This document shows, piece after piece, positions 46,403 through 54,593 of a DNA stretch of 64,000 bases. The notes beneath the pieces were generated by a model, which worked only from the letters and a program-made list of their open reading frames with translations, had not been told where the DNA came from and made no database searches. The translations under genes and the position numbers were made by a program. Source of the DNA: CAUZIR01 sp034421295 (lineage in GTDB: Bacteria; Chloroflexota; Dehalococcoidia; Lucifugimonadales; UBA2962); NCBI GenBank assembly GCA_034421295.1, contig DAOUKM010000003.1:124001-188000 (forward strand). Direction: 5' to 3'. The stretch's first letter is position 1. Every line of letters starts with the position of its first letter.

Positions 46403-46852
46403 CTAATGCATCCCGGCCAGCTCCCGCTCGACGTTCGCTGCCAGCATCGCCAGGATCCGTCTGTATTGGCCGGCAAACAGCTCCATGACTCCGTGATAAA
46501 AGCCCATCCCGATCTCAGGCTCCTGATGAAACAGGGCCGTCAGGTCGTCGATGGGAATGTCCAGGACCTCCATGTCTATCCTGGCCCTGCAGTTCGTAAC
46601 CAGGTTGCCGGTCCTGCCGAGCCCCGCCCAGGGGAAAGTATCGCCCGGGCCGGCCAGCCGGACCGCCATCTCCCACGACTGCGACCCGTAGGACAGCTCG
46701 GCTTGCCCGCTGAGTATGATGTAAAAGGAGGTCACCGGCTCGTCTGTGTGCCCGAGGAGGGTTCCCGCCGACACCATCCGGCGCTCGCCCAAGCCGAGGA
46801 TGCGGTCCACCTGATCGGCTCGAAGGTGCGAGAATGCGTCAACATTGATCAT
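46403..46852 (-). CDS. cyclic nucleotide-binding domain protein
   Basis: A 149-aa protein with a Crp-like cNMP-binding beta-barrel (FYIILSGQAELSYG...VRLAGPGDTFPWAGL) and no helix-turn-helix. The phosphate-binding cassette is not canonical (no RTA), so cAMP binding is uncertain. It lies 15 bp after a DNA-binding protein gene on the same strand, so the two may form one regulator in two parts (inference). Confidence 0.8.
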   Translation of the reverse strand: MINVDAFSHLRADQVDRILGLGERRMVSAGTLLGHTDEPVTSFYIILSGQAELSYGSQSWEMAVRLAGPGDTFPWAGLGRTGNLVTNCRARIDMEVLDIPIDDLTALFHQEPEIGMGFYHGVMELFAGQYRRILAMLAANVERELAGMH

Positions 46853-46867
46853 TACGGACCTCGCTTT

Positions 46868-47350
46868 CTAGAGAGTGGTTTCCTCGATCCACTGGCCGAC
46901 GGTCTTAGCCCCATATTCGGTCAGCTCCCAGATTCCCCTCGTCGGGCCCCTCTTGATGAGTCCGCGCTCGGTCAGCCGGTGCCTCGTCCACTGGGCGGTG
47001 CTGCGCCAACGGGCGACTCCCGTCGAGGGGAGGCGCTCGTAGTCCACGTCCTTAAGGATCGGACGCATCTTCTCCTCAACTACGGGCAGGACCTCGTACA
47101 TCACGCCCGTGCCGCCGAGCTCGAACAGCGCTTCAAGCAGCGGCCTCTCGAACTCTCGCTCAGCGGTCTTTCTTCCTCTGGGTAGGCGAGTGGATACAGC
47201 CTGCTTGGTGGTCCCTTTGCCGGGGGAATCCGGGTCCCTGTCGACCTGGTCGAGCAGCTTGCCTATGGTCGAATCCGGGGTGTCTTCGAGAGGTGATGCC
47301 CAACGTTTCAGTCGCTGCCAGGTATCTTCGCTTATACGTATTACAGGCAT
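46868..47350 (-). CDS. DNA-binding protein with RHH-like start and Mrr_N-like winged helix
   Basis: A 160-aa protein. The start PVIRISEDTWQRLKRWA resembles a ribbon-helix-helix strand and helix. The C-terminal part (about 65-155) reads FERPLLEALFELGGTGVMYEV, ARWRSTAQWTRHRLTERGLIKRG and TRGIWELTEYG, the pattern of the Mrr N-terminal winged helix. No nuclease domain follows, so it is probably a regulator, not a restriction enzyme. It is the upstream partner of the cNMP-domain gene. Confidence 0.7.
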   Translation of the reverse strand: MPVIRISEDTWQRLKRWASPLEDTPDSTIGKLLDQVDRDPDSPGKGTTKQAVSTRLPRGRKTAEREFERPLLEALFELGGTGVMYEVLPVVEEKMRPILKDVDYERLPSTGVARWRSTAQWTRHRLTERGLIKRGPTRGIWELTEYGAKTVGQWIEETTL

Positions 47351-47524
47351 CTCAACCTCTACGTATGATGGGATAAGTCAATGTAACAAAGTTACATAGG
47401 TCAGTCAACGCGGCGGACGTTGACAGACCTGCTCTCCTTACCAAAGCCGACTAGTCTATAAGCCAATTAGCGGGAAATGCAAGGTCAGCTTGAGGGTCAG
47501 CTCATTGTGACTCTTTTTACTAAG

Positions 47525-47553
47525 TTGACAACAAAAAAAACTTGCCTTTAGAT
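47525..47553 (+). promoter_or_regulatory. candidate sigma-70-type promoter of the RR-HK-RR operon
   Basis: A perfect -35 TTGACA (47525-47530), a 17-bp A-rich spacer and a weak -10 TTAGAT (47548-47553), in an AT-rich pocket. The first gene starts at 47612 behind GGAAGGAG. Confidence 0.5.
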
Positions 47554-47611
47554 TGTTCGGCGGGGGAATGCGCTTGACCCCGGACGGTCCCCCGGAAGGA
47601 GTTGGATTGCA

Positions 47612-48109
47612 ATGGAGGAACAAGAGGGAACGGTCGAGGTGCTTCTTGTCGAGGACAACCCTGGTGATGCCCGACTTACCCAGGAAGCGCTAAAGGACTC
47701 CAAGTATGAGGTCAACGTCAGCGTCGCCGAGGACGGCGAGATCGCCCTGTCGCGACTTCGCAAGGAGGGCGAGTTCGCCGACACGCTCTCTCCCGAGCTG
47801 ATTCTTCTCGACCTGCAGCTGCCCAAGCGATCCGGCCTTGAGGTCCTGGCCGAGATCAACAAGGACGAGGGACTGCGTCACATACCCGTCGTAGTGCTGA
47901 CCGGGACCTCCGCCGAGGGCAGCATGCTCCAGTCGTATGGGATTTCGCCTTCGCGTTTCATGAGGAAGCCGGTCAACGTCGCACGCTTTGACGTGACGAT
48001 GACGACCATGCGGTCGTATTCGCAGAGGGAAGCCGACCAGTCCCCTGAGGATTCAGCTGCCGAATCGCCCGCCGCTCCCACAAGGCGCTGGTGGTGGCCA
48101 TTCGGATAG
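47612..48109 (+). CDS. CheY/Rcp1-like single-domain response regulator
   Basis: A 165-aa receiver-only protein. EVLLVEDNPGDARLTQEAL gives the acidic site, the phospho-acceptor Asp is in LILLDLQLPKRSGLEVL and the conserved Lys in RFMRKPVNV. It has no output domain, but a basic, Trp-rich tail (RRWWWPFG). First in a set with a GAF histidine kinase and a second Rcp1-like regulator. Confidence 0.92.
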   Translation: MEEQEGTVEVLLVEDNPGDARLTQEALKDSKYEVNVSVAEDGEIALSRLRKEGEFADTLSPELILLDLQLPKRSGLEVLAEINKDEGLRHIPVVVLTGTSAEGSMLQSYGISPSRFMRKPVNVARFDVTMTTMRSYSQREADQSPEDSAAESPAAPTRRWWWPFG

Positions 48110-48125
48110 GCATGGTCCACTAGCC

Positions 48126-49946
48126 ATGGCCCAAGCTCCAGGGCCGAACGAGAATCCGGGTTCTGACCGCCCGAGCCCCGGTCAGCCGAGTTCCCGAGTC
48201 GCATACGCCGAACTTGCCAAGATCGGCCAGATAGTCACGTCGACGCCTGACATCGGCGACGTCTATCAGCAGTTCGACGCCACGGTGGCCCGGCTCATCC
48301 CGTTCGACAGGATAAGCATTTCCACTCTGGACCTCGAGACCAACGAAGTGATCAACTCCCACGTGGCCGGCGCGGGGCCTCAGGCGCTGGATGGGGCCGC
48401 CATCAGACGTCTGGAAGATACGACCGCGCTCCTCGTAGCGAGATCTCTGAGCGGGCTGGTCGCATGCGGAGACGAATACGAAAGGCTGGCAGGTCAGTAC
48501 AGCGTCGAGGCTCTGCACTACCAGGCCGGATTCAGGTCAAAGGTCTCGGTTCCCCTCCTGTACAGGGGAGAGGTCATAGGAGTTCTCACGCTGCGGTCGA
48601 GGTCTCCAGATGCATACAACGAGGACCATCTTCAGTCAGCCGCGGAGGTGGGCAACCAGATCTCGGGCGCTCTCTACAACTCGGCGATGGTCTCTCAGCT
48701 CGGCGAGATGGTGAGAGAAAGGGACCTGCTGGCCCGCATCGGCAGAATCGTGACCTCTACCTCCGACATGGACGATGTCTACAGGCAGTTCGCGGCCGCG
48801 GTGGCCGAGAGGGTTGCGATCGACAGGATCAACGTCACCGTCCTTGGAGGTTCCAAGGACACTATCCGTGTTGCTTACCTGAGCGGAGAGGACATACCGG
48901 GGAGCTGGGGTTCGTGGCAGGACATGCCCATGAGGGGCACCACCGAGGAGCAGGCCCTGCTCGGCGGGGCCGGCATCTGGAACCTGACCGATGAGATCGT
49001 GGAGTCCGGCATCCTGCCCGGAGAGATGGAGAGCATGGAGGCCGGGTTCCGGTCCATCGTCACCGTTCCCCTTCTGTCCATGCACGAGACGGTGGCGTTC
49101 CTGACGGTGGCGTCCAAGGTTAAAAACGCATACTCGGAGGAGGACCTGCAGTTCCTGTGCCTCGTCGGAGACCAGGTTGCCGGGGCGGTTGCTACCAGCC
49201 TGCTGGTGAGCGAGCTGCACAGGACCCATGATGAGCTGAGGCGCTCTAATGCCGACCTCGAGCAGTTCGCCTACGTAGCCTCGCACGACCTGCAGGAGCC
49301 GCTGAGGATGGTCTCCAGCTACGTGACGTTGCTTGAGCGCAGGTACCGTGGCCGCCTTGACGCCGATGCTGACGACTTCATCCATTTTGCCGTCGACGGA
49401 GCCGAGAGGATGAGGCAGCTCATCCAGGACCTGCTGGCCTTTTCCCGCGTCGGCACCCGGGGCGGCGAACTTGTTCCCACCGACAGTCGAGCCGCGTTGA
49501 CGAGAGCGCTCGAGAATCTTCAGGTCCTGATCGATGAGACCGACGCCCGCATCATCTTCGATGAGATGCCCCAGGTAAACGCCGATCCGGGGCAGCTTGA
49601 GCTGGTCTTTCAGAACCTGATCGGAAATGCCATCAAGTACCGCGGAGAGGATCGCCCGAAGGTGACGGTGTCGGCGGTGGCCCAGGAAGGGGACTGGCTC
49701 TTCGGGGTAAGGGACAATGGAATCGGCTTTGAGCAGAAGTTTGCCGACAGGATATTCGGAGTGTTCCAGCGGCTTCAGACGAGGAGCGAGTACCCGGGGA
49801 CGGGGATAGGCCTTGCGATCGTGAAAAAGATCGTCGAGAGGCACGGGGGAAGGATCTGGGCCGATTCGGAGCCTGGCGCCGGCTCCACGTTCTGGTTCAC
49901 GATGCCCGCCTCGGCCAACGGTTACGGGGGACTGCAGATTGAGTGA
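48126..49946 (+). CDS. GAF-GAF sensor histidine kinase, bacteriophytochrome-like kinase core
   Basis: A 606-aa soluble kinase. Two GAF domains (about residues 25-190 and 205-370) are each preceded by a similar motif (KIGQIVTSTPDIGDVYQQF and RIGRIVTSTSDMDDVYRQF), showing an internal duplication. HisKA His is in FAYVASHDLQEPLRMVSSYV (Cph1-like), and the ATPase core has DNGIGFEQKFADRIF and GTGIGLAIVKKIV. No TM helix and no evident chromophore Cys. It is followed by an overlapping regulator gene (8 bp). Confidence 0.93.
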   Translation: MAQAPGPNENPGSDRPSPGQPSSRVAYAELAKIGQIVTSTPDIGDVYQQFDATVARLIPFDRISISTLDLETNEVINSHVAGAGPQALDGAAIRRLEDTTALLVARSLSGLVACGDEYERLAGQYSVEALHYQAGFRSKVSVPLLYRGEVIGVLTLRSRSPDAYNEDHLQSAAEVGNQISGALYNSAMVSQLGEMVRERDLLARIGRIVTSTSDMDDVYRQFAAAVAERVAIDRINVTVLGGSKDTIRVAYLSGEDIPGSWGSWQDMPMRGTTEEQALLGGAGIWNLTDEIVESGILPGEMESMEAGFRSIVTVPLLSMHETVAFLTVASKVKNAYSEEDLQFLCLVGDQVAGAVATSLLVSELHRTHDELRRSNADLEQFAYVASHDLQEPLRMVSSYVTLLERRYRGRLDADADDFIHFAVDGAERMRQLIQDLLAFSRVGTRGGELVPTDSRAALTRALENLQVLIDETDARIIFDEMPQVNADPGQLELVFQNLIGNAIKYRGEDRPKVTVSAVAQEGDWLFGVRDNGIGFEQKFADRIFGVFQRLQTRSEYPGTGIGLAIVKKIVERHGGRIWADSEPGAGSTFWFTMPASANGYGGLQIE

Positions 49947-50382
49947 TTCCCGGTTCGGTAGACCCATCCACATACTGATGGTAGAGGACAATCCGGGCGA
50001 CGTCCGCCTTGCCAAGGAGGCGCTTCGCGATGCCAAGGTCCGCAACGACATGGTGGTGGCGCCCGACGGGGAGCGGGCGATGGAGATATTGACCGGTGCC
50101 GAAAGGCTGCCCGACCTGGTTCTGCTGGATCTCAATCTGCCCAAAAGGCACGGAAGGGAAGTCCTTGCCCAGATGAAGAGCGACGATGGCCTCAAGCGCA
50201 TACCCGTGGTTGTCCTCACGAGTTCGCAGGCAGAGGAGGATGTGCTCGGCACCTACGACCTGCACGCCAACTGCTACATCACAAAGCCACTGGACCTTGA
50301 CCAGTTCGTCAAGGTGGTTAATTCGATCGAGGATTTCTGGCTGACCATCGTCACCCTTCCGCCGACGTCCCCGGCCCGGTGA
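49939..50382 (+). CDS. Rcp1-like response regulator
   Basis: A 147-aa receiver-only regulator. ILMVEDNPGDVRLAKEAL, phospho-acceptor in LVLLDLNLPKRHGREVL and Lys in CYITKPLDLDQF are as in Rcp1, the phosphorelay partner of Cph1-type kinases. It overlaps the kinase gene by 8 bp. Confidence 0.94.
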   Translation: MSDSRFGRPIHILMVEDNPGDVRLAKEALRDAKVRNDMVVAPDGERAMEILTGAERLPDLVLLDLNLPKRHGREVLAQMKSDDGLKRIPVVVLTSSQAEEDVLGTYDLHANCYITKPLDLDQFVKVVNSIEDFWLTIVTLPPTSPAR

Positions 50383-51016
50383 GAGACATCAAAATCTCGC
50401 CGGGCGCAAGCAACCAGGTACGAGTGACGCGTCCACCTCGGCCGAGAGGATAGATCCCTGTCCATTCGGGCCCGGGGAACATCTCCCGGTCGGGCCATCA
50501 GGCGTTACAGGTTAGCTGACCGTGTCCGCCCCATCCGCATCGTCCGCAGACCGTCTCCGGGGACTCTAGTGCGGATCAATTGGTGGTTGCCCCGGGGCAC
50601 TCCGGTACCTTGGCCCCGGATTGGCGGCTGCAGGCCGTCAGAGACAGTGGAAATGCGCCCGCCAGAAACCCTGTAGAGCCGAGGGCGCCCTGGCGAGACT
50701 CATTCGTGACGACAGGATAGCCAGCGATCGTGCGACGTATAGCCCTCTGGGCCAGTCCGGACACCGCTCGCCGATCCATGGGGACGTGGAGCCCGTGAAT
50801 CGGACTCTGCGGGGCGAATCTTCGGCGTCGCATCGTGGCCTACTCGGGCTGCCCCCGGGGATGGCAAAGGCTATCGTGACCAACTGAGCCTCGCAGAAGA
50901 TGTGGAGGGCAGATCGCGGTCGCCTGAGCTGAGGCTTAGCCGCCGGTAAGCCCACCCCGTATGCCCGCGTCACCGTTTGCTGGCTGCCGTGCATTGCTCA
51001 TATAGAATAGTTCGCC
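50383..51016. other. intergenic region upstream of the RND exporter, no gene recognised
   Basis: About 630 bases between the two plus-strand operons. It should contain the terminator of the regulator set and the promoter of the exporter locus; neither is clear. Confidence 0.4.
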
Positions 51017-53500
51017 ATGAACCAGGTGCTCGACAGGCTGAGCTGGCTGGTAACGGCCCGCCCGTACATCACGATAGTAGTTCTCATCTTGGTCACCTTG
51101 GTCTTGGCCGCCGGGGCTTCGCTGAGGCTCCCGCCGACGGAGGGGGCGGACGTAGCCTTCCTCCCGCCAGGGCATCCCGTCGCCGATGCTACCCGCGAGG
51201 TCAGCGAGTTCTTCAGCGACTCAGGCGATGTCAGGGTCGCAACCCTCATCTTCCGAGGCGAGGCGCTGACGCCCAGCGGCCTGTCTCAAATGGACTACCT
51301 GATCGATGCCGTCGCTGGCGACCCTAGCGTGAGCGGGCTTCTGGCTCCTCCCAACCCCATTACCGCGCCCGCGCCCATTATCGCAGCCGCGCTCGAGGTG
51401 GACGGCTTCGAGTCCGTCACCCAGGCGCAGATCGACTCCGTCCGCAGCGTGCCGGAGATCCGGACGGCTCTCTCGGCGATGACAGGGACCGACACGGACG
51501 GCACGCCGGTCGCAATCGCCAACTTCCGCCTGACCAACACGGGCGACGAGAAGATCCGGGACGCCGAGCGGCGGATCGGCGAGCTTGCCGCCGCAGATGA
51601 AGGTCCGCTGCACGTGAGCAGCCTGTCGCCTGTGATCATCGAGGACGAGTACAAGCAGGCCACGGAGTTGGGAATGGCGCCGTTTATAGGGCTGGCCCTG
51701 CTGCTGATCGTAGTGCTGATCCTTCTCTTCACACGCACCGTCTCCGACATGCTGTTGACGCTGACGGGGCTTATCTTGTCGATCGCCGGGGTTATCGGGG
51801 CTGAGGGCTGGCTTGGGCCGGATGGGCTGGGCCTGATAGGCCCTCCAAGCTCGCTCACGGCAATGGTGCCCGTCATCCTGATCAGCCTGACGGTGGACTA
51901 TGCCATTCAGACGGTCTCCCACTACCGCGAGCAGCGTATCGAAGGCGAGCCGGTCGCGGCCGCCACGCGGATTGGACTGCGACACGTCACGATTCCGCTG
52001 ACGCTGGCAGCCGTAACCACGATCGTCAGCCTGCTGGCTACCCTCTTCTCGCCGATCGGGGTGATCGGCGACTTCGGCATCGTCGCGGGGCTGGGCGTGG
52101 CCATTAGCCTGGTGGTGATGCTGGCGCTTATCCCCGCCGGCCGGACAATCATCGACCGGCGGCGCGAGGTGCGAGGCACCCTGAAGCCCGCCCGGCCGAT
52201 CTCGAACGCACTGCCAGGCATCCCCAAGGCGGCTGAGCTGCTCGGCAAATGGGTTACGCGCAGGCCAGCGCCCCACCTCATCGCAGTGCTCCTGATTACG
52301 ATAGGCCTAGGGTATGCCGCCACCGGGCTGGAGTCCGAATTCAGTATCAAGGACCTCCTGCCCCGGGGCGGGGGCGTCCTGGAGGACATGAACACTCTGG
52401 AAGCTGCCGTAGGCGGATCGACGGAGATAGCCAGCCTTCTGATCAAGTCCGAGGCAACTGAGAGCCGCACGCTATTGAATCTCCACGATCTCACCAACGC
52501 CTTCGACGACGAGCAGAACCGCCCGCGGGGCGCCGCGGGGCCCATCCAGGGATCATACGAAAGGTTCGTGTACGACTGGACCAACGACTCCGGTGAGCCC
52601 GGCGACAAGTACGACCCGGAGTTGGCAGCGCTCTTCCGCGAGGCTTCGCCCGGAGTGGAGCTCAATCCGGCGCTGATGCAGGAGTTCGTCGACAGGCTCT
52701 TCGAGAAAGAGCCGGAGCTGGCGCATTTCATGGTCAACGACCCGGATGGCCCCGATACGATGCTCCTCCAGTTCCCGATCCTCCCGGGCGATCCAGGGGG
52801 AACGAGGACGCTCAATGACGACATAGACGAGCTGTGGCTCGGCGACGACAGCGCCGTTGCGGCGACTTCCGGCAGCATCGTCGCCGTTGCGGTCACCGAC
52901 CAGATCACCGAGGGACAGACAGAGTCGATCACCACGACCATCGCCGTCGCCCTAGGCATCCTCGCCATCTTCTTCTGGTTGACGCTTCGTCAACCCGCTT
53001 TGGCAGTAATCGCCGTGGGGCCGATCGTCCTCGTCCTCTTCAGCGTGCTGGGCACGATGGCGCTGCTGAGCATCCCCTACACCCTGATAACCTCGATCAT
53101 TACGGCCCTGTCGATCGGTATTGGAGTCGACTACACAATCCACGTGATCCATCGCTACCGAGAGGAATTCAACCGCGTCCGCAACCCGGAGAAAGCGGCG
53201 GTCCGCACCCTTGCGACCACCGGTTCCGCCCTGTTGGGATCGGCGCTGACCACGGCGTTCGGATTCGGAGTCCTGATCGCATCGCCGCTGCTTGCGTTCC
53301 AGCAGTTCGGCATCACAGCCACCATCACGATCATCTACTCCCTGATAGTCTCGGTCTTTGTGGTGCTGCCCGCGATGGTGGTCTGGGGCGCGTACCAGAA
53401 CATGCGAATGCGCTCGATGGTCGAGCGTATGTGGGAGGATCTGGACGTGGCCATCGAGGACATCGCCCAGCTTCACCAGCAGGGTCGGGGCTCGTCCTAG
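51017..53500 (+). CDS. RND-superfamily (MMPL/HpnN-like) exporter
   Basis: An 827-aa inner-membrane transporter with two equal halves. Each half has one TM, a large extracytoplasmic loop and five TM helices with the relay motif (ISLTVDYAIQTVSHYREQR and SIGIGVDYTIHVIHRYREEF). Loop two includes TRTLNDDIDELWLGDDSAV. The group contains exporters for hopanoids, sterols and other lipids. It starts a run with an ERG6-like methyltransferase 12 bp downstream, so lipid export or trafficking is likely (inference). A decayed copy of its second loop lies at 56.8-57.3 kb. Confidence 0.93.
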   Translation: MNQVLDRLSWLVTARPYITIVVLILVTLVLAAGASLRLPPTEGADVAFLPPGHPVADATREVSEFFSDSGDVRVATLIFRGEALTPSGLSQMDYLIDAVAGDPSVSGLLAPPNPITAPAPIIAAALEVDGFESVTQAQIDSVRSVPEIRTALSAMTGTDTDGTPVAIANFRLTNTGDEKIRDAERRIGELAAADEGPLHVSSLSPVIIEDEYKQATELGMAPFIGLALLLIVVLILLFTRTVSDMLLTLTGLILSIAGVIGAEGWLGPDGLGLIGPPSSLTAMVPVILISLTVDYAIQTVSHYREQRIEGEPVAAATRIGLRHVTIPLTLAAVTTIVSLLATLFSPIGVIGDFGIVAGLGVAISLVVMLALIPAGRTIIDRRREVRGTLKPARPISNALPGIPKAAELLGKWVTRRPAPHLIAVLLITIGLGYAATGLESEFSIKDLLPRGGGVLEDMNTLEAAVGGSTEIASLLIKSEATESRTLLNLHDLTNAFDDEQNRPRGAAGPIQGSYERFVYDWTNDSGEPGDKYDPELAALFREASPGVELNPALMQEFVDRLFEKEPELAHFMVNDPDGPDTMLLQFPILPGDPGGTRTLNDDIDELWLGDDSAVAATSGSIVAVAVTDQITEGQTESITTTIAVALGILAIFFWLTLRQPALAVIAVGPIVLVLFSVLGTMALLSIPYTLITSIITALSIGIGVDYTIHVIHRYREEFNRVRNPEKAAVRTLATTGSALLGSALTTAFGFGVLIASPLLAFQQFGITATITIIYSLIVSVFVVLPAMVVWGAYQNMRMRSMVERMWEDLDVAIEDIAQLHQQGRGSS

Positions 53501-53512
53501 GAGAGGGAACCT

Positions 53513-54550
53513 ATGCAGCTTCGTGATCTATCCAACGGGCTGAAGGCCGCATACCGTGGGGCGGACGTCCGCAGTCGCGTGAAGCGCTTCGATGGGTGGA
53601 TGGACAGGGCGCACGTGGATGGAGCCGGCACGGCGGACTACGACCACACCCAGACCGTCAAGGAATACTACGACCTATGCAGCGAGTTCATGGTGTTCGG
53701 TTGGGGTGAATCACTCCACTTCGCGCCGCTGTCGCCAAGGGAGAGTCTGGAGGAATCCAAGATCCGGCACCAGCGGCTGATGATCGCCAAGCTGGAGATG
53801 CGCGAGGGCATGACGGTGATCGACGTCGGCTGCGGGATCGGCGGTCCGATGCGCCGGGTCGCCCGCGAAGCCGGTGTCAGCGTGGTCGGGATCAACACCA
53901 ATGAAATCCAGCTGGAGAGGGCAAGATCATTAGGCGCTCAGGCGGGGCTCGACCATTCGGTCGACTACTTGGCGTGCAGCTTCATGGACATGGGCGCCAT
54001 CGCGGACGACACGTTCGACCGGGGGTACGCGATCGAATCTACCTGTCATGCGCCGGACAAGGCGGGAGCGTTCGCCGAGATCTACCGCGTGTTGAAACCC
54101 GGAGCACTGTTCTGGGGTCAGGAAATGTGCATGACGGACAAGTTCGACCCCGGCGACAATCGGCACCTGGCCATCAAGAAGGACCTGATGCACGGTATCG
54201 CGCTCAAGGATATCGCGACCACCGGCGAGGTGAACCGCGACCTGGAAGCGGCGGGATTCCAGGTCATCGAGGCGAAGGACCGGGCGGTCGATGAGAACGG
54301 TTCCATCACACCGTGGTACCAGCCCATGGAGGCCCGGGGCAATACGCTGGGCAACGCCCTGCGCAGGACTCCTCTGGGCCGCAAGGCGATCATCGGGACA
54401 TCCAGACTGGCCGAAGCGGTGGGGATTTTCCCGAAAGGATCGGCGGACGTTGTCGGGTTGATGGATCGCACGGCCAAAGCCTACCTCGCGGGCGGCCGGG
54501 CAGGTGTTTTCACGCCCCTGTACTGCTTCCTGGCTCGAAAGCCCCTTTAG
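53513..54550 (+). CDS. ERG6-like SAM-dependent C-methyltransferase
   Basis: A 345-aa methyltransferase close in pattern to sterol 24-C-methyltransferases. Marks: EYYDLCSEFMVFGWGESLHFAPL (sterol-binding region), VIDVGCGIGGPMRRVA (SAM motif I), VVGINTNEIQLERA, then AIESTCHAPDKAGAFAEIYRVLKPGALFWGQEMCMTDKFDP. These blocks are the ERG6/SMT family signatures in order. The substrate could be a sterol-like or other isoprenoid; some bacterial members act on tocopherol or terpene precursors. It follows the RND exporter by 12 bp and converges on the P450 fusion. Confidence 0.88.
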   Translation: MQLRDLSNGLKAAYRGADVRSRVKRFDGWMDRAHVDGAGTADYDHTQTVKEYYDLCSEFMVFGWGESLHFAPLSPRESLEESKIRHQRLMIAKLEMREGMTVIDVGCGIGGPMRRVAREAGVSVVGINTNEIQLERARSLGAQAGLDHSVDYLACSFMDMGAIADDTFDRGYAIESTCHAPDKAGAFAEIYRVLKPGALFWGQEMCMTDKFDPGDNRHLAIKKDLMHGIALKDIATTGEVNRDLEAAGFQVIEAKDRAVDENGSITPWYQPMEARGNTLGNALRRTPLGRKAIIGTSRLAEAVGIFPKGSADVVGLMDRTAKAYLAGGRAGVFTPLYCFLARKPL

Positions 54551-54593
54551 ACGCTTTCCTCCCCAGTATCTCGAGCCCGATCTCTATGGTGGG

